A DNA stretch of 64,000 nt from Planctomycetota bacterium (GTDB lineage Bacteria; Planctomycetota; UBA1135; UBA2386), in the NCBI GenBank assembly GCA_014192625.1, contig BJHM01000017.1, forward strand, positions 17,104 to 81,103, given 5' to 3'. The notes below the pieces were generated by a model that did not search any database, had not been told where the DNA came from, and saw only the letters and a list, made by a program, of their open reading frames with translations. Below, piece by piece: positions 33,962 through 42,762 of this stretch; positions within the stretch are counted from its first letter, which is position 1, and the number at the start of each line of letters is the position of its first letter. The position numbers and the translations under genes were made by a program.

Positions 33962-34684
33962 TCACAAAATGCTGCGGGTCAACAGGTCTGCGAACCGAAG
34001 TTCGTTCTGCAGGCGAGATCGTTCTTCTGCGGTCAAAACGAACGTCAGCAGTGGAGCAAGCGATGGCGTGGCAAAATACGCCTGCGCGTTCGCCTTGACA
34101 GTCTGGCGCACGGCAACGCCGCCAAAGCCGATAAAAAGGTCCGCCGTGCCTTGCGTTTCTAAGTCCGTTGCGCCGTCGCCGATGAATGCGATCGGCCGCG
34201 AGCTTTTGGGCAATGCCCGCAGCACTTCAACCTTGCCGCCGTTGCGCCATAGGGGCGAGCTCTTGTCGAAGTCGCGGTAGCTGCCGTCAGCCGCAAACTC
34301 GATCGGCACTGCGTGCACGCAGGATTTTTCAATGCCGAGTGCTGCCGCCACGCGCTGCACTGGTGGCAATAAACCGCCGCTGATGATGCCGATCTGCTTG
34401 CCTAGAAACTGCAACGCGGCAATCACTGCATGCGCGTCTTGCACTATGCGCAAGACATAGAGTTCGCCGATCGCGGTGATCTGCTCTTGGCTGGGTGCGA
34501 GCAGTCGCAATCGTGACTCGTAAACTGCCGCTAACGGCAGTCGGCCTTCCATTGCTTCGCGCGTCAGTACGGCGATGTCCTCTCGCAGGGATTTCTGCGC
34601 GAACTGCAACAACTCGTCGACGCCCTCGATCGCGCACAGCGTTGAATCGCAGTCGAACCAGACGCTGGCGAACGGCGGGTGCAT
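33962..34684 (-). CDS. serB: HAD phosphatase, probable phosphoserine phosphatase
   Basis: A 240-residue HAD-superfamily phosphatase. Motif I is FDCDSTL with nucleophile Asp11 and general acid Asp13, motif II is IISGG, and motif IV is FIGDGATD. IEGVDELLQFA and the short helical cap match phosphoserine phosphatases of the compact type without the N-terminal ACT domain. It starts 8 bp after the serA stop and ends 10 bp before serC. Sequence and context together make phosphoserine dephosphorylation, the last step of serine synthesis, the best call. Confidence 0.85.
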   Translation of the reverse strand: MHPPFASVWFDCDSTLCAIEGVDELLQFAQKSLREDIAVLTREAMEGRLPLAAVYESRLRLLAPSQEQITAIGELYVLRIVQDAHAVIAALQFLGKQIGIISGGLLPPVQRVAAALGIEKSCVHAVPIEFAADGSYRDFDKSSPLWRNGGKVEVLRALPKSSRPIAFIGDGATDLETQGTADLFIGFGGVAVRQTVKANAQAYFATPSLAPLLTFVLTAEERSRLQNELRFADLLTRSIL

Positions 34685-34692
34685 GCTGTTTG

Positions 34693-36306
34693 TCAGAGGA
34701 TCTGTGTGGCGCGCAGAATCGGTGCCAGTGCGCGAAGTCGCTGCAGCACGGATGGCTCCACTGCGCGATCCAGATTGATCAGTGCGAGTGCGCTGGTTGA
34801 CGGAGGCATAACGTCCAAGTGGCTAGCGATGCCAAGTTGCATACGCGTGATGTTGATGCCGTTTTCGCCCAACAGGGTGCCGACCATGCCGACTACGCCG
34901 GGTTGATCGTTGTGCACCGTTAGCAGGAGCGGCGGTTCGGGGATTGCATCGAGCAGATAGTCGTCGACCTCGACGAGCCTGCCGTGGCGATTGCCAAACA
35001 CGGTGCCGGTGGTGAAGTGGCGCACATCATCGATCACTGCTTCGATGCGAATGAGGTTTAGGAAGTCGCGCTTTAGAATGCCGCACTCATGGTGCAGGCG
35101 CACCGATCGTTCTTTGGCGATGCGTTCGACGTTGACAGGAGTCACTGCTCCGTTGTTGCCGTATTTCAGACCGCCGACCGCCATCGCGGCAGCCAGGGCG
35201 CGCACTGCTGGTTCGGCGATGCCGCCTTGCGCCGTGAGTCGTAGGGACTGCACCGTGCCCGCAAAAGCCTGCACCAAAAAAGCCGCGAGGTTGTGCGCAA
35301 GGGTTAGCCACGGACCAATGTGTGCTGCGTCGCTCGGCGCGATGCGCGGCACGTTGACGCCATTTAGCGCGATGCCTTTTTGCAGGCAGAGTGCGACCTG
35401 CTTTGCCATCTCGATGGAGACGTTGTGTTTGGCTTCATGCGTGCTGGCACCGAGGTGCGGAGTGAACACCAGGTTTGGAGCGGTGCGCAGCGGGCTATCC
35501 ATCGGCAGTGGCTCTTGCTCAAAAACGTCGAGCGCGGCGCCAGCCAGGTGCCCCGCATGCAGTGCTTCGCAGAGCGCTCGCTCGTCAACGATGCCGCCGC
35601 GTGCCGCATGCACGAGGCGGGCCCCATGTTTCATTGCGAACAGGCGTTGTCGTGACAGCAGGTGCCTGGTCTCTTCAGCGAGCGGCACATGCACACTCAC
35701 GAAGTCGCTGCTGGCGAGCAGTTCGTCAAGTTCTTGCATGCGCACGCCATGCGGGGCGTTCTGCTGGGTGACGAACGGGTCGTAGGCGGTGACCACCATG
35801 CCGAGTCCGCGCGTGCGATCGGCGACCACGCGACCGATCCGCCCGAGTCCGAGCACTCCGATCTGCTTGCCTTGAAGTTCGACGCCGGTGAACTTGCTCT
35901 TCTCCCACTTGCCGGCGCGCACCGATGCGTCGGCGGCAGGGATATTGCGCGTCATCGACAGCAGTAGGGACACCGCGTGTTCGCCAGTGGTGACAGCGCC
36001 CGCTTCAGGGGTGTTCATCACGACGATGCCGCGCGCGGTCGCGGCAGCTACGTCGATATTGTCGACGCCGATCCCGGCGCGACCGATCAACGCAAGTTGA
36101 TCCGCCAGTTCGAGCGATCGGGCGGTCACCTGGGTGGCCGAACGTACAACCAGCGCGTGGTATCCCTGCAGGGCTGTGCGCAGGGCATTCTCGTCCATGC
36201 CTTTTTGCAGCGTCACCTCGCCTGTGGCGCGGAGGATTGCTAGCCCATCTTCAGCCAAATCATCAGCAACCAGAATCCGATACTTCATGCGCGCCAACTT
36301 TTTCAT
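34693..36306 (-). CDS. serA: D-3-phosphoglycerate dehydrogenase
   Basis: SerA oxidises 3-phosphoglycerate to 3-phosphohydroxypyruvate, committing carbon to serine. The NAD-binding GVLGLGRIGRVVADR, the catalytic region HAARGGIVDERAL and TPHLGAST are intact. At about 530 residues it is the long form, with the intervening ASB domain and a C-terminal ACT domain (LLTVHNDQPGVVGMVGTLLGENGINI) that probably binds serine for feedback control. MKYRILVADD at 36288 is an alternative start six codons downstream. It is the first ser gene, and the sugar transferase gene ends 15 bp upstream. Confidence 0.95.
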   Translation of the reverse strand: MKKLARMKYRILVADDLAEDGLAILRATGEVTLQKGMDENALRTALQGYHALVVRSATQVTARSLELADQLALIGRAGIGVDNIDVAAATARGIVVMNTPEAGAVTTGEHAVSLLLSMTRNIPAADASVRAGKWEKSKFTGVELQGKQIGVLGLGRIGRVVADRTRGLGMVVTAYDPFVTQQNAPHGVRMQELDELLASSDFVSVHVPLAEETRHLLSRQRLFAMKHGARLVHAARGGIVDERALCEALHAGHLAGAALDVFEQEPLPMDSPLRTAPNLVFTPHLGASTHEAKHNVSIEMAKQVALCLQKGIALNGVNVPRIAPSDAAHIGPWLTLAHNLAAFLVQAFAGTVQSLRLTAQGGIAEPAVRALAAAMAVGGLKYGNNGAVTPVNVERIAKERSVRLHHECGILKRDFLNLIRIEAVIDDVRHFTTGTVFGNRHGRLVEVDDYLLDAIPEPPLLLTVHNDQPGVVGMVGTLLGENGINITRMQLGIASHLDVMPPSTSALALINLDRAVEPSVLQRLRALAPILRATQIL

Positions 36307-36321
36307 GGACCAGTGCAGAGA

Positions 36322-37779
36322 CTACCGCGCACCCTTGCCAAACATGATCACGCCAATCGTGCGCATCATGATGGTGAGATCAAACAACAGGCTCACGTTC
36401 TTGATGTAGTAGAGGTCGTAACGCAGTTTTTCGCGCGCGTCATCGACTGAGGCGCCATAGGCGTGGCTGACCTGCGCCCAACCTGTCAGGCCCGGTTTGA
36501 CCGTGTGGCGCAGAATGTAGAACGGCAGTTCTTTGGTCAGCTGATTGACGAAATGTGGGCGCTCTGGCCTTGGGCCTACAAACGACATCCGCCCGGTGAG
36601 GATGTTGAGGCACTGCGGAATTTCGTCAATGCGCGTTAGGCGCAGGAACTTGCCGACACTGGTAACGCGCTGGTCGTTTTTCTGTGCCCATACCGGCCCA
36701 GTGTGCTTTTCAGCGTCCTGCCGCATGGTTCTGAACTTCGCGAGTTGGAAGGGATGACCATCCTGGCCGACGCGCACTTGCGTGAAGAACAATGGCCCTT
36801 TGCTGGTCAGTTTTATCAGGATTGCAGCGAGCAGGCAGATCGGCGACGAGAAAACGAGAATCACCGTGGATGCGACGATGTCGAGCACTCGCTTTAGTGC
36901 GAGCGTGACCGGATCGCGGATGAAGCCACTACCAAAGATGAGATAGCTCGGCCGCATACTCTCGACGGCGAGTTTGCCGGTGAGGCGCTCATACATGGAC
37001 TCGCGTTCTTCCACAGAGATGCCTGCCATGCGGCATTCAAGCAACTCTTGCACGGGAACGCGACCGCGTCGTTCGAGCAGTGAAACGACCACTCTCGAGA
37101 TACCATATTGAATGCACAGTTGGCGCAGGTCGCTTAGTTTGCCGATGATTTTCTCGCCTTGGGGGATGCCGTCTGGTTGCTCTGGCTGCGGGTCGTTGCT
37201 CTCCAGCACGAGTCCGACCAGCTCAAAACCAGCCAGTGGGTTACTTGTCATCAGGACGCCCAACTCGCGAGCATCTTGGCTGGCACCCAGGATTAGAACG
37301 CGCTCGCCAAAGCGCCACTTGTAGAAGAACCAGTGGAATGCGTGGCGGAAGCCGAGCACCGCTAGAAAGCAGATGCTCAGCAACAGGATCAGCTTCCAGG
37401 TTTGCGATTCTGGTGCGAGGTTGGGAAAGTAGAAGAGCGTTGGCACCAAAAGCACCAGCAACGACAGCATGACCAGTGCATAACCACAGGAATGCAGCAG
37501 GCGGTTGGGTAGCTCGGCCCGATTTTGCGCGGTTCGCCAGTCATAGAGATCGTTGTACGACAGCGATGTCTGGCAGATGAAGGCGATCGTGAAGCTGGTA
37601 AGCAGGCTGCGCAGCAGGCTGAAAATTTGTTCCGTGTTACACGGGACCTCCCAGAAGTTGCTCAGGGCGAGCGGCCACATCGCCGTGCCGAAAAACAGCA
37701 CGGCCGTGATCAGCAAGCTCTCGCTGCATAGCAGCAAGAGCTTCCGTCGCGGGATCATCTGTTCTACCAAGGTCGGCAT
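36322..37779 (-). CDS. Exopolysaccharide polyprenyl glycosylphosphotransferase
   Basis: This 485-residue protein starts polysaccharide repeat synthesis by transferring a sugar 1-phosphate to undecaprenyl phosphate. There are four hydrophobic helices in the first 150 residues, a CoA-binding-like Rossmann region (RVLILGASQDARELG), a fifth membrane helix, and the C-terminal catalytic domain. That domain is marked by TSKGPLFFTQVRVGQDG, FRTMRQDAEKHTGP, RIDEIPQ, MSFVGPRPERP and KPGLTGWAQ. It is closest to the EpsB/WcaJ-type enzymes. No other polysaccharide gene adjoins it in this window. It may share a transcript with serA. Confidence 0.92.
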   Translation of the reverse strand: MPTLVEQMIPRRKLLLLCSESLLITAVLFFGTAMWPLALSNFWEVPCNTEQIFSLLRSLLTSFTIAFICQTSLSYNDLYDWRTAQNRAELPNRLLHSCGYALVMLSLLVLLVPTLFYFPNLAPESQTWKLILLLSICFLAVLGFRHAFHWFFYKWRFGERVLILGASQDARELGVLMTSNPLAGFELVGLVLESNDPQPEQPDGIPQGEKIIGKLSDLRQLCIQYGISRVVVSLLERRGRVPVQELLECRMAGISVEERESMYERLTGKLAVESMRPSYLIFGSGFIRDPVTLALKRVLDIVASTVILVFSSPICLLAAILIKLTSKGPLFFTQVRVGQDGHPFQLAKFRTMRQDAEKHTGPVWAQKNDQRVTSVGKFLRLTRIDEIPQCLNILTGRMSFVGPRPERPHFVNQLTKELPFYILRHTVKPGLTGWAQVSHAYGASVDDAREKLRYDLYYIKNVSLLFDLTIMMRTIGVIMFGKGAR

Positions 37780-37821
37780 GTTGCTTTGGGCGAGTGCTGA
37801 GGCCGTGCTGCTAGTCCGCTG

Positions 37822-38367
37822 TTATTGGTGGCGGCGCCGAGATCGAAATGGGGCAAGGAGTTGGATCAAAGATTGCAGCAGCCCTTTGGTAGGTTTGCAG
37901 AAGCAAACCTGAAGCTGTCGAATTATCGGCCAGAAATAGCTTCGGTTTGAAATTTCATTACGTGATTCACGACGGCCGTCAGATTGTCGCCAGATGGGGA
38001 TCTCGCGCACTGCCGAGAAGTGCATCACTGTGGGCGGGAGTGGGTCGCAAAGTTTGATGGCAATGACGGCTAGGGTTAGTCGGCGCGGGCGCGGGCGAAG
38101 GCTTTTCGATAGCGCCACCATGGCGCGCTCCATGCGATCGAGTCGGTCATCGTCAACCATCCGCTCAGGGGCAGGATGGTCTTTGCGAGTTTTCACTTCG
38201 ACGGCCGTCCAGTGCGAACGGCGGCGCACCAGCAGGTCGATTTCGCCGTAGACCGTGCGCAGGTTGCGCGCGGCGATCTGGCAGCCACGCGCCGCTAGAA
38301 AGTCCGCCGCTAGCTGTTCGCCGCGCGGACCGGACCGCAGGTTATGGCTTCTTGCCTTCGGGCTCAT
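37822..38367 (-). CDS. YraN-family (UPF0102) endonuclease-like protein
   Basis: The N-terminal 125 residues match YraN: GPRGEQLAADFLAARGCQIAARN, then YGEIDLLVRRRSHWTAVEVKTR, which carries the D...ExK-like nuclease core. The family has a Holliday-junction-resolvase-like fold, but its role is unproven. At 181 residues it is about 60 longer than usual. The extra C-terminal part, starting near IWRQSDG, is basic and Phe/Gln-rich and looks unlike the family. The start ATG 38367 lies inside the yajC 3-prime end (26 bp overlap). Confidence 0.85.
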   Translation of the reverse strand: MSPKARSHNLRSGPRGEQLAADFLAARGCQIAARNLRTVYGEIDLLVRRRSHWTAVEVKTRKDHPAPERMVDDDRLDRMERAMVALSKSLRPRPRRLTLAVIAIKLCDPLPPTVMHFSAVREIPIWRQSDGRRESRNEISNRSYFWPIIRQLQVCFCKPTKGLLQSLIQLLAPFRSRRRHQ

Positions 38368-38794
38368 CGCGTTCGACTCGCGCGATTGCCGAACGATCGA
38401 ACACGAACTTCTGCTGGTCGATGCGGATCGTTACCGACTTTTCGCCTACTTGACTGACGACTCCGTGCATGCCGCCGAGCGTCACAACACGGTCGCCATT
38501 CTTGAGGGCGGCAAGCATCGACTCCGTCTGCTTGCGCCGCTTCCGCTCGGGTCCGAGCACCATGAAATACATCAGCACCAAGAACCCGCCCATCATGAGC
38601 GCGGTTTGGCCGCTGCACATCTGCTCCAAGCCAGCAGGGCCGCCAGCCGGCTGTTGCGTGCTCTCCGAGATATTTCCGCCTGACGGATTGCCACTGGCAG
38701 GGCTGGCTCCGGCTTGGGTTGTGGTCGGCGTCCCTTGCGAGACAGAAGGCTGCTGGGGGAAGGGCAGCGTGATCAGGAAGGCTTCGTGCAGCAT
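38342..38794 (-). CDS. yajC: Preprotein translocase subunit YajC
   Basis: YajC is a small accessory subunit of the SecDF complex. One membrane helix (QTALMMGGFLVLMYFMVLGPERKRRKQ) is followed by NGDRVVTLGGMHGVVSQVGEKSVTIRI, the classic family signature. The 150 residues are longer than usual because of a low-complexity Ser/Thr/Gly/Pro-rich N-terminus of about 60 residues. ATG 38794 was chosen since it lies closest to the family start; the frame extends further to 38935 without support. secD and secF are not in the window. It overlaps yraN. Confidence 0.9.
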   Translation of the reverse strand: MLHEAFLITLPFPQQPSVSQGTPTTTQAGASPASGNPSGGNISESTQQPAGGPAGLEQMCSGQTALMMGGFLVLMYFMVLGPERKRRKQTESMLAALKNGDRVVTLGGMHGVVSQVGEKSVTIRIDQQKFVFDRSAIARVERDEPEGKKP

Positions 38795-38916
38795 CGCTAG
38801 GGTCTGGGGCTTTCGGACAAACGGTGGGCGAACAGCATAGGCACAAGTCTTCACGAATGCGCACGACAAGCCGCGGATCGGTTGCAGGAATCGTGCATTC
38901 GTTGCACCATCCGCAT

Positions 38917-39957
38917 ATGCGGATCCTGGTGGCAATGTCTGGTGGTGTCGACAGCAGCGTAGCTGCCCTGCTCCTGCAGCAGCAGGGGCATACTGTGATC
39001 GGCGTGTTCATGCGCAATGGCGTTGCCGGTAAGTCGGCGCAGGAAAAGTCGTGTTGCTCAGCCTCAGATGCGAACGACGCGGCGTTGGTCTGTGATCGAT
39101 TGGGCATGCCGTTCTATTCCGTGGACTATCAGGCTGAGTTCGCGCGGTTGATGGATCATTTCGCTGCGGAATACCGTCGCGGCCGCACGCCAAACCCGTG
39201 CGTATTGTGCAACCAACAGCTCAAGTTCGGCCATCTGCTGACTTTGGCAGACGATCTTGGTGCAGAGGCTGTGGCGACTGGGCACTACGCGCGATGCGAA
39301 GGCGGTGAACTGTTGCGCGCCGTGGATGCCGACAAGGACCAGACCTACTACTTGTTTGGGATGGAACGAGCGGCGCTGTCGCGGGTGCTTTTTCCCCTGG
39401 GTGGTCTACTAAAGACCGAAGTGCGCGCGATTGCGGCCGCGGCTTCGTTGCGAACCGCCGACAAGCCCGAATCGATGGAGATCTGCTTCGTGACGAGCGG
39501 CGACTATCGGGACGTGGTGCGAGCACGCGGTGGTAGCGGTTTGGCTGGCCGCTTTGTTGGCCAGGCAGGCCGCGAACTCGGCCGTCATGATGGCATCGAT
39601 GGCTTCACGGTGGGGCAGCGCCGCGGCTTGCCAGCGCTCGGCGTTCCGCACTACGTCGTTTCGATCGATGCCAAAACCGGCGATGTCTTGCTGGCGCCGC
39701 GCGAACAACTCGAACGCACGAATGCGCTGGTCGAAGGCGTGCACTGGCTGTGTGCCGCACCGGCACCGTTCGAACCGGTCATGGCCGAGGTCAAAGTGCG
39801 GGCGCGCAGCAAAGCAGTCGCTGCGCGGATTGTCGCCGATGGCACCGGTGCCGCAGAGGTTACTTTTGACTCATGCGTGACGGCGGTCACGCCTGGTCAG
39901 GCGGCCGTCTTCTACCGTGGCGACTTAGTGCTGGGTGGCGCTTGGATTGCTGGCTGA
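38917..39957 (+). CDS. mnmA: tRNA-specific 2-thiouridylase
   Basis: MnmA thiolates U34 of Lys, Glu and Gln tRNAs using sulfur delivered by persulfide relays. The PP-loop AMSGGVDSSVAALLL lies at the N-terminus. The catalytic Cys pair is the one in TPNPCVLCNQQLKF and the one in ESMEICFV. ATGHYAR, KDQTYYLFG and FTVGQRRGL are conserved. The 346 residues fit. ATG 38917 was chosen because it directly precedes RILVAMSGG. Its 3-prime end overlaps the convergent gmhB gene by 46 bp. Confidence 0.95.
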   Translation: MRILVAMSGGVDSSVAALLLQQQGHTVIGVFMRNGVAGKSAQEKSCCSASDANDAALVCDRLGMPFYSVDYQAEFARLMDHFAAEYRRGRTPNPCVLCNQQLKFGHLLTLADDLGAEAVATGHYARCEGGELLRAVDADKDQTYYLFGMERAALSRVLFPLGGLLKTEVRAIAAAASLRTADKPESMEICFVTSGDYRDVVRARGGSGLAGRFVGQAGRELGRHDGIDGFTVGQRRGLPALGVPHYVVSIDAKTGDVLLAPREQLERTNALVEGVHWLCAAPAPFEPVMAEVKVRARSKAVAARIVADGTGAAEVTFDSCVTAVTPGQAAVFYRGDLVLGGAWIAG

Positions 39958-40505
39958 AGCAGGATCCAGTCGACGGCAGCAACGAGGTCTTCCGCCACGT
40001 GGTGCGGGGTGAAGTTTGCTGCGGCGAGGCTTTGTAGCTCTGCCGCCGGCGGCTTGCCGCTGCGCACATAGATGGTTCGGATTGGCAAGCTGCGGGCGGC
40101 CAGCAAATCACGCGCGCTGTCGCCAACCATGAAGGCCGTTTCGAAGCGTAGCGAGAACAGTTCGCGCGCTTGGTGCAGCAACCCCGCTAGTGGCTTTCGA
40201 CATTCACAAGCAAAGCCGTAGACGCCGCGCTCATCTGGATGGTGCGGGCAGTGCAAGTAGGCGCGCGGCAGGCCAAAGAGTTCGCGATGGAGACGCGCAT
40301 GGATGGCGGCTAGATCTTGTTCCGAATAAAGGCCACGGGCGATGCCGGATTGGTTGGTGATGATGATCACCTGAAAGCCGGCTTCCACCAGGCGGCGCAA
40401 CGCCGCCGCGGCGCCGGGGAAAACTGCGAGCATCTCGGGCCGTGAGACGAAGCCGACTTCGCGATTGAGCACGCCGTCGCGATCGAGAAAAACGGTGCGG
40501 GTCAC
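39912..40505 (-). CDS. gmhB: D-glycero-D-manno-heptose 1,7-bisphosphate phosphatase
   Basis: GmhB removes the C7 phosphate of heptose bisphosphate on the way to ADP-heptose for LPS core. It is a HAD enzyme with motif I FLDRDGVLN (Asp8, Asp10), ITNQSGIARGLY, and the diagnostic zinc site CPHHPDE...CECRKP. Motif IV is MVGDSARDL. The 197 residues fit. The start is GTG 40505, sharing one base with the stop of the upstream lipoprotein. It agrees with lpxD elsewhere in pointing to an LPS-containing outer membrane. Confidence 0.92.
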   Translation of the reverse strand: MTRTVFLDRDGVLNREVGFVSRPEMLAVFPGAAAALRRLVEAGFQVIIITNQSGIARGLYSEQDLAAIHARLHRELFGLPRAYLHCPHHPDERGVYGFACECRKPLAGLLHQARELFSLRFETAFMVGDSARDLLAARSLPIRTIYVRSGKPPAAELQSLAAANFTPHHVAEDLVAAVDWILLQPAIQAPPSTKSPR

Positions 40506-40981
40506 TAGCGTGGTGCAGGCGGGACTGGGCTTGTCTGCGCAAGCTTCTTTGCCAGCACATCAAAGCCGAGCAGCGGGTCCGTTGCCTTGTAGAGCTTGAC
40601 GTAGACCTCGCCGGGGACGATCGCGCCGCGCACCCCAAACGGCAGGAAGATGTCGCCGAAGGTCCAGAAGATTGGTAGCGGCGGCAGGTCTGGGCCGGCG
40701 GAGCCGTCGATCCAGCGCGAGGAGTAGGTTCTGGTGCACTGCGTAAGGACGCGCAACTCGCTGCGGTAACCAGTTTTGGTCAGTTCGAGCAGGTGGTCCC
40801 CTTCAAAGGCCCCAGCGATGTCGAAGCTGGCGGGCGTGGTGCGGCCAGTGTCCTCGCCATCGAGGATGATGTGGGCGCCAGGTGGATCGCTTGTCAGCAG
40901 CACCGGGTCCTGAGGCTTGAAATAGACGCACCCTGAGCAGCAGAGGGCGAGGGATATGGAAAACCAGCGCAAGTGGCGCAT
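40505..40981 (-). CDS. Lipoprotein with PEGA-like domain
   Basis: The N-terminus (MRHLRWFSISLALCCSGCVYF) is a lipoprotein signal, with the lipobox Cys in CSGC at residues 15-18. LLTSDPPGAHIILDGEDTGRTTPASFDI is a PEGA-type surface beta domain (PxGAxVxxdGxxxGxTP). The C-terminal half, with PLPIFWTFGDIFLPFGV, is hydrophobic but short. It is probably outer-membrane attached. It is translationally coupled to gmhB, but the association looks positional rather than functional. Confidence 0.78.
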   Translation of the reverse strand: MRHLRWFSISLALCCSGCVYFKPQDPVLLTSDPPGAHIILDGEDTGRTTPASFDIAGAFEGDHLLELTKTGYRSELRVLTQCTRTYSSRWIDGSAGPDLPPLPIFWTFGDIFLPFGVRGAIVPGEVYVKLYKATDPLLGFDVLAKKLAQTSPVPPAPR

Positions 40982-41167
40982 GCAGGAATCCTATCGACCG
41001 AACACCCAACCTCACCCTATCCAGCATGCGAAGCTGCGGCATTTTCCTAGCTCTCCGCGTGAGGATCGCTGGCCGTTGGGTATCGTCAAAGCCCGCCATC
41101 TAGTGCGGTTGCCGGGCGGTCACCCGGGCACAGTTGCGACAGCGGAAAATTGTTCGGAGGGTTAGCT

Positions 41168-42382
41168 ATGCGTTCGTTCCTGTTCCCTTGGTGTCTCACA
41201 GTGGTGGTTTTTGCGCACGGCATCGGCCCGATTTTAGCGCAAGGCGCGGAGCCCACGCCGGTGGCGGTCCCACCAGATTCAGCGCCAGCACAAGCTGCGC
41301 AGGATCCAGTTTCAGCACCGGTGCAAGCGGTGCCTTCGACGGACGCAAAGAGCGCCGCCAATCATCAGCTCGGCACGTTGCTAGTGGACGGCACCAAGGT
41401 GCGCTGCTGGCCGACGGGCCATTCGCCTTGTTTCGAGGAGTCCTTCGTCAAAGGCACCGTGCTCGGCGTTGGTCGCAGTGACGCAGGTTTCCGGCAAGTG
41501 CTTCTGCCGCTTGGCCCGGTGGGCTTTGTCTTCAAGAAGTTCGCTGGCGAGATGGTTGGCGGCAAGGTGCAGACCACCGGCAAGGCCGTGGCCTTTCGCT
41601 ACCGGCCAAAATCCAGCGAGCCGCCCATAACGAGTCTGCCTGAGCACACCGAGTTGTGGGTGCTCGGTGAGCAGGACGATTGGTGGCGCGTGCGCAATCC
41701 CAACGCGGAGTGTTGGTTGCCGGAAGCGGACGTGCAGGTTTTTGATCAAGCACCGGCGACAATGACCAAAGCCTTTGCTGAGTTGCAAAAGACGCAGCTC
41801 GCGGAAGTGCAGGGCTACACGGCGGCCATCGAATTGCGCAAAGTCGAAGCGCGTCTCGAGACCGAGCGTCAGAAGTCGCTGCTGCTGTTGCAGGATCAAC
41901 TCGGTGCCGAGTTGCAAAAGCCAGTGCCCGAACAAGCGCTCGAAACGGTCAGCAAGGCCGCGGCCGAGTTTCTCGCCACGTTGCCCGAAACTTCGGTTGC
42001 GCGACCAGGCACGATCGAATTGCAAAAGCGCATTGGTCAACAGAAGTGGGTCGTAGAAGCAACCGCGGTGCGCGATCAAGTGCCGATGCCGATCAAGGAC
42101 TTGCCAACCCTGCGGGTTGATGTTCGGGACCCGCTGGAGCGCTTCCAAGCGGTGGGCTTTTTACGCTGGGAACGTGGCCTTGGAGGGCCGGGTAAATACA
42201 TCGTCGAGAAGGGTGGCCAGCGCCTGTTGGTGGTGACCTGTGACAGCGGTCGCTATGAACTCGATCTGTTCAAAGACAAGGAAGTCGGCATGATCGGTAG
42301 CCGTCGCCGCCCGTCTGCCGATAGCCTGCGTGTGATCGATGTCGAGAAGATCGAAATCCTCGCGGTGCCACAAGTTCGTTGA
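41168..42382 (+). CDS. Secreted protein with SH3-like domains and coiled coil
   Basis: A signal peptide (MRSFLFPWCLTVVVFAHGIGPILAQG) follows a clear GGAGGG Shine-Dalgarno at 41156-41161, fixing ATG 41168. Residues about 60-110 (TLLVDGTKVRCWP...FVKGTVLGVG) and 135-185 (FRYRPKSSEPPITSLPEHTELWVLGEQDDWWRV) look like two bacterial SH3-type repeats. A long helix follows (QKTQLAEVQGYTAAIELRKVEARLE), then a second beta region. SH3b domains often bind cell-wall or peptide ligands; the role here is unknown. An 11-bp tandem array follows the stop. Confidence 0.7.
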   Translation: MRSFLFPWCLTVVVFAHGIGPILAQGAEPTPVAVPPDSAPAQAAQDPVSAPVQAVPSTDAKSAANHQLGTLLVDGTKVRCWPTGHSPCFEESFVKGTVLGVGRSDAGFRQVLLPLGPVGFVFKKFAGEMVGGKVQTTGKAVAFRYRPKSSEPPITSLPEHTELWVLGEQDDWWRVRNPNAECWLPEADVQVFDQAPATMTKAFAELQKTQLAEVQGYTAAIELRKVEARLETERQKSLLLLQDQLGAELQKPVPEQALETVSKAAAEFLATLPETSVARPGTIELQKRIGQQKWVVEATAVRDQVPMPIKDLPTLRVDVRDPLERFQAVGFLRWERGLGGPGKYIVEKGGQRLLVVTCDSGRYELDLFKDKEVGMIGSRRRPSADSLRVIDVEKIEILAVPQVR

Positions 42383-42431
42383 TTCACAAAGCGGTGCAAG
42401 CAGCACCGCGCGGGTCGTGCTTTTGGCGCGC

Positions 42432-42569
42432 GCCGATGCCGCGCTGAGCCCGCGCCGATGCCGCGCCGATGCCGTGCCGATGCCGTGCCGATGCCGTGCC
42501 GATGCCGTGCCGATGCCGATGCCGCGCTGAGCCCGCGCCGATGCCGCGCCGATGCCGTGCCGATGCCGC
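42432..42569. repeat. 11-bp tandem array
   Basis: Head-to-tail units of GCCGATGCCGC or GCCGATGCCGT, 11 bp each. Two variant units (GCTGAGCCCGC at 42443-42453 and 42526-42536) and one 17-bp unit (42509-42525) interrupt it; twelve units in all. The four-unit block unit-variant-unit-unit occurs twice, showing a segmental duplication. It lies 50 bp after one secreted-protein gene and about 190 bp before another. The rest of 42383-42762 shows no gene. Confidence 0.92.
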
Positions 42570-42762
42570 GCCCGCGCGGAACTGGCCTGTGACTTTGTGC
42601 CCGCTGTGAGCATGGCTCAGTTTGGCCGCGAAAAATTCTGCGTGCGACCAAGCTAAGGAATGCGTGGGAACCCTCGACGCCACCGGCAGTGGCGTGACTA
42701 CCTGTGCAGAATGTGACTAGGTGGCCGAAGAATGGGGGCCCTTACCCAAAAACGACTGACTG

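Noticed and set aside
42161..42613. Minus-strand frame with repeated RHRHGIGTASA-type sequence
   Set aside because: It is produced by reading the 11-bp array in reverse and continues into the antisense of a real gene.
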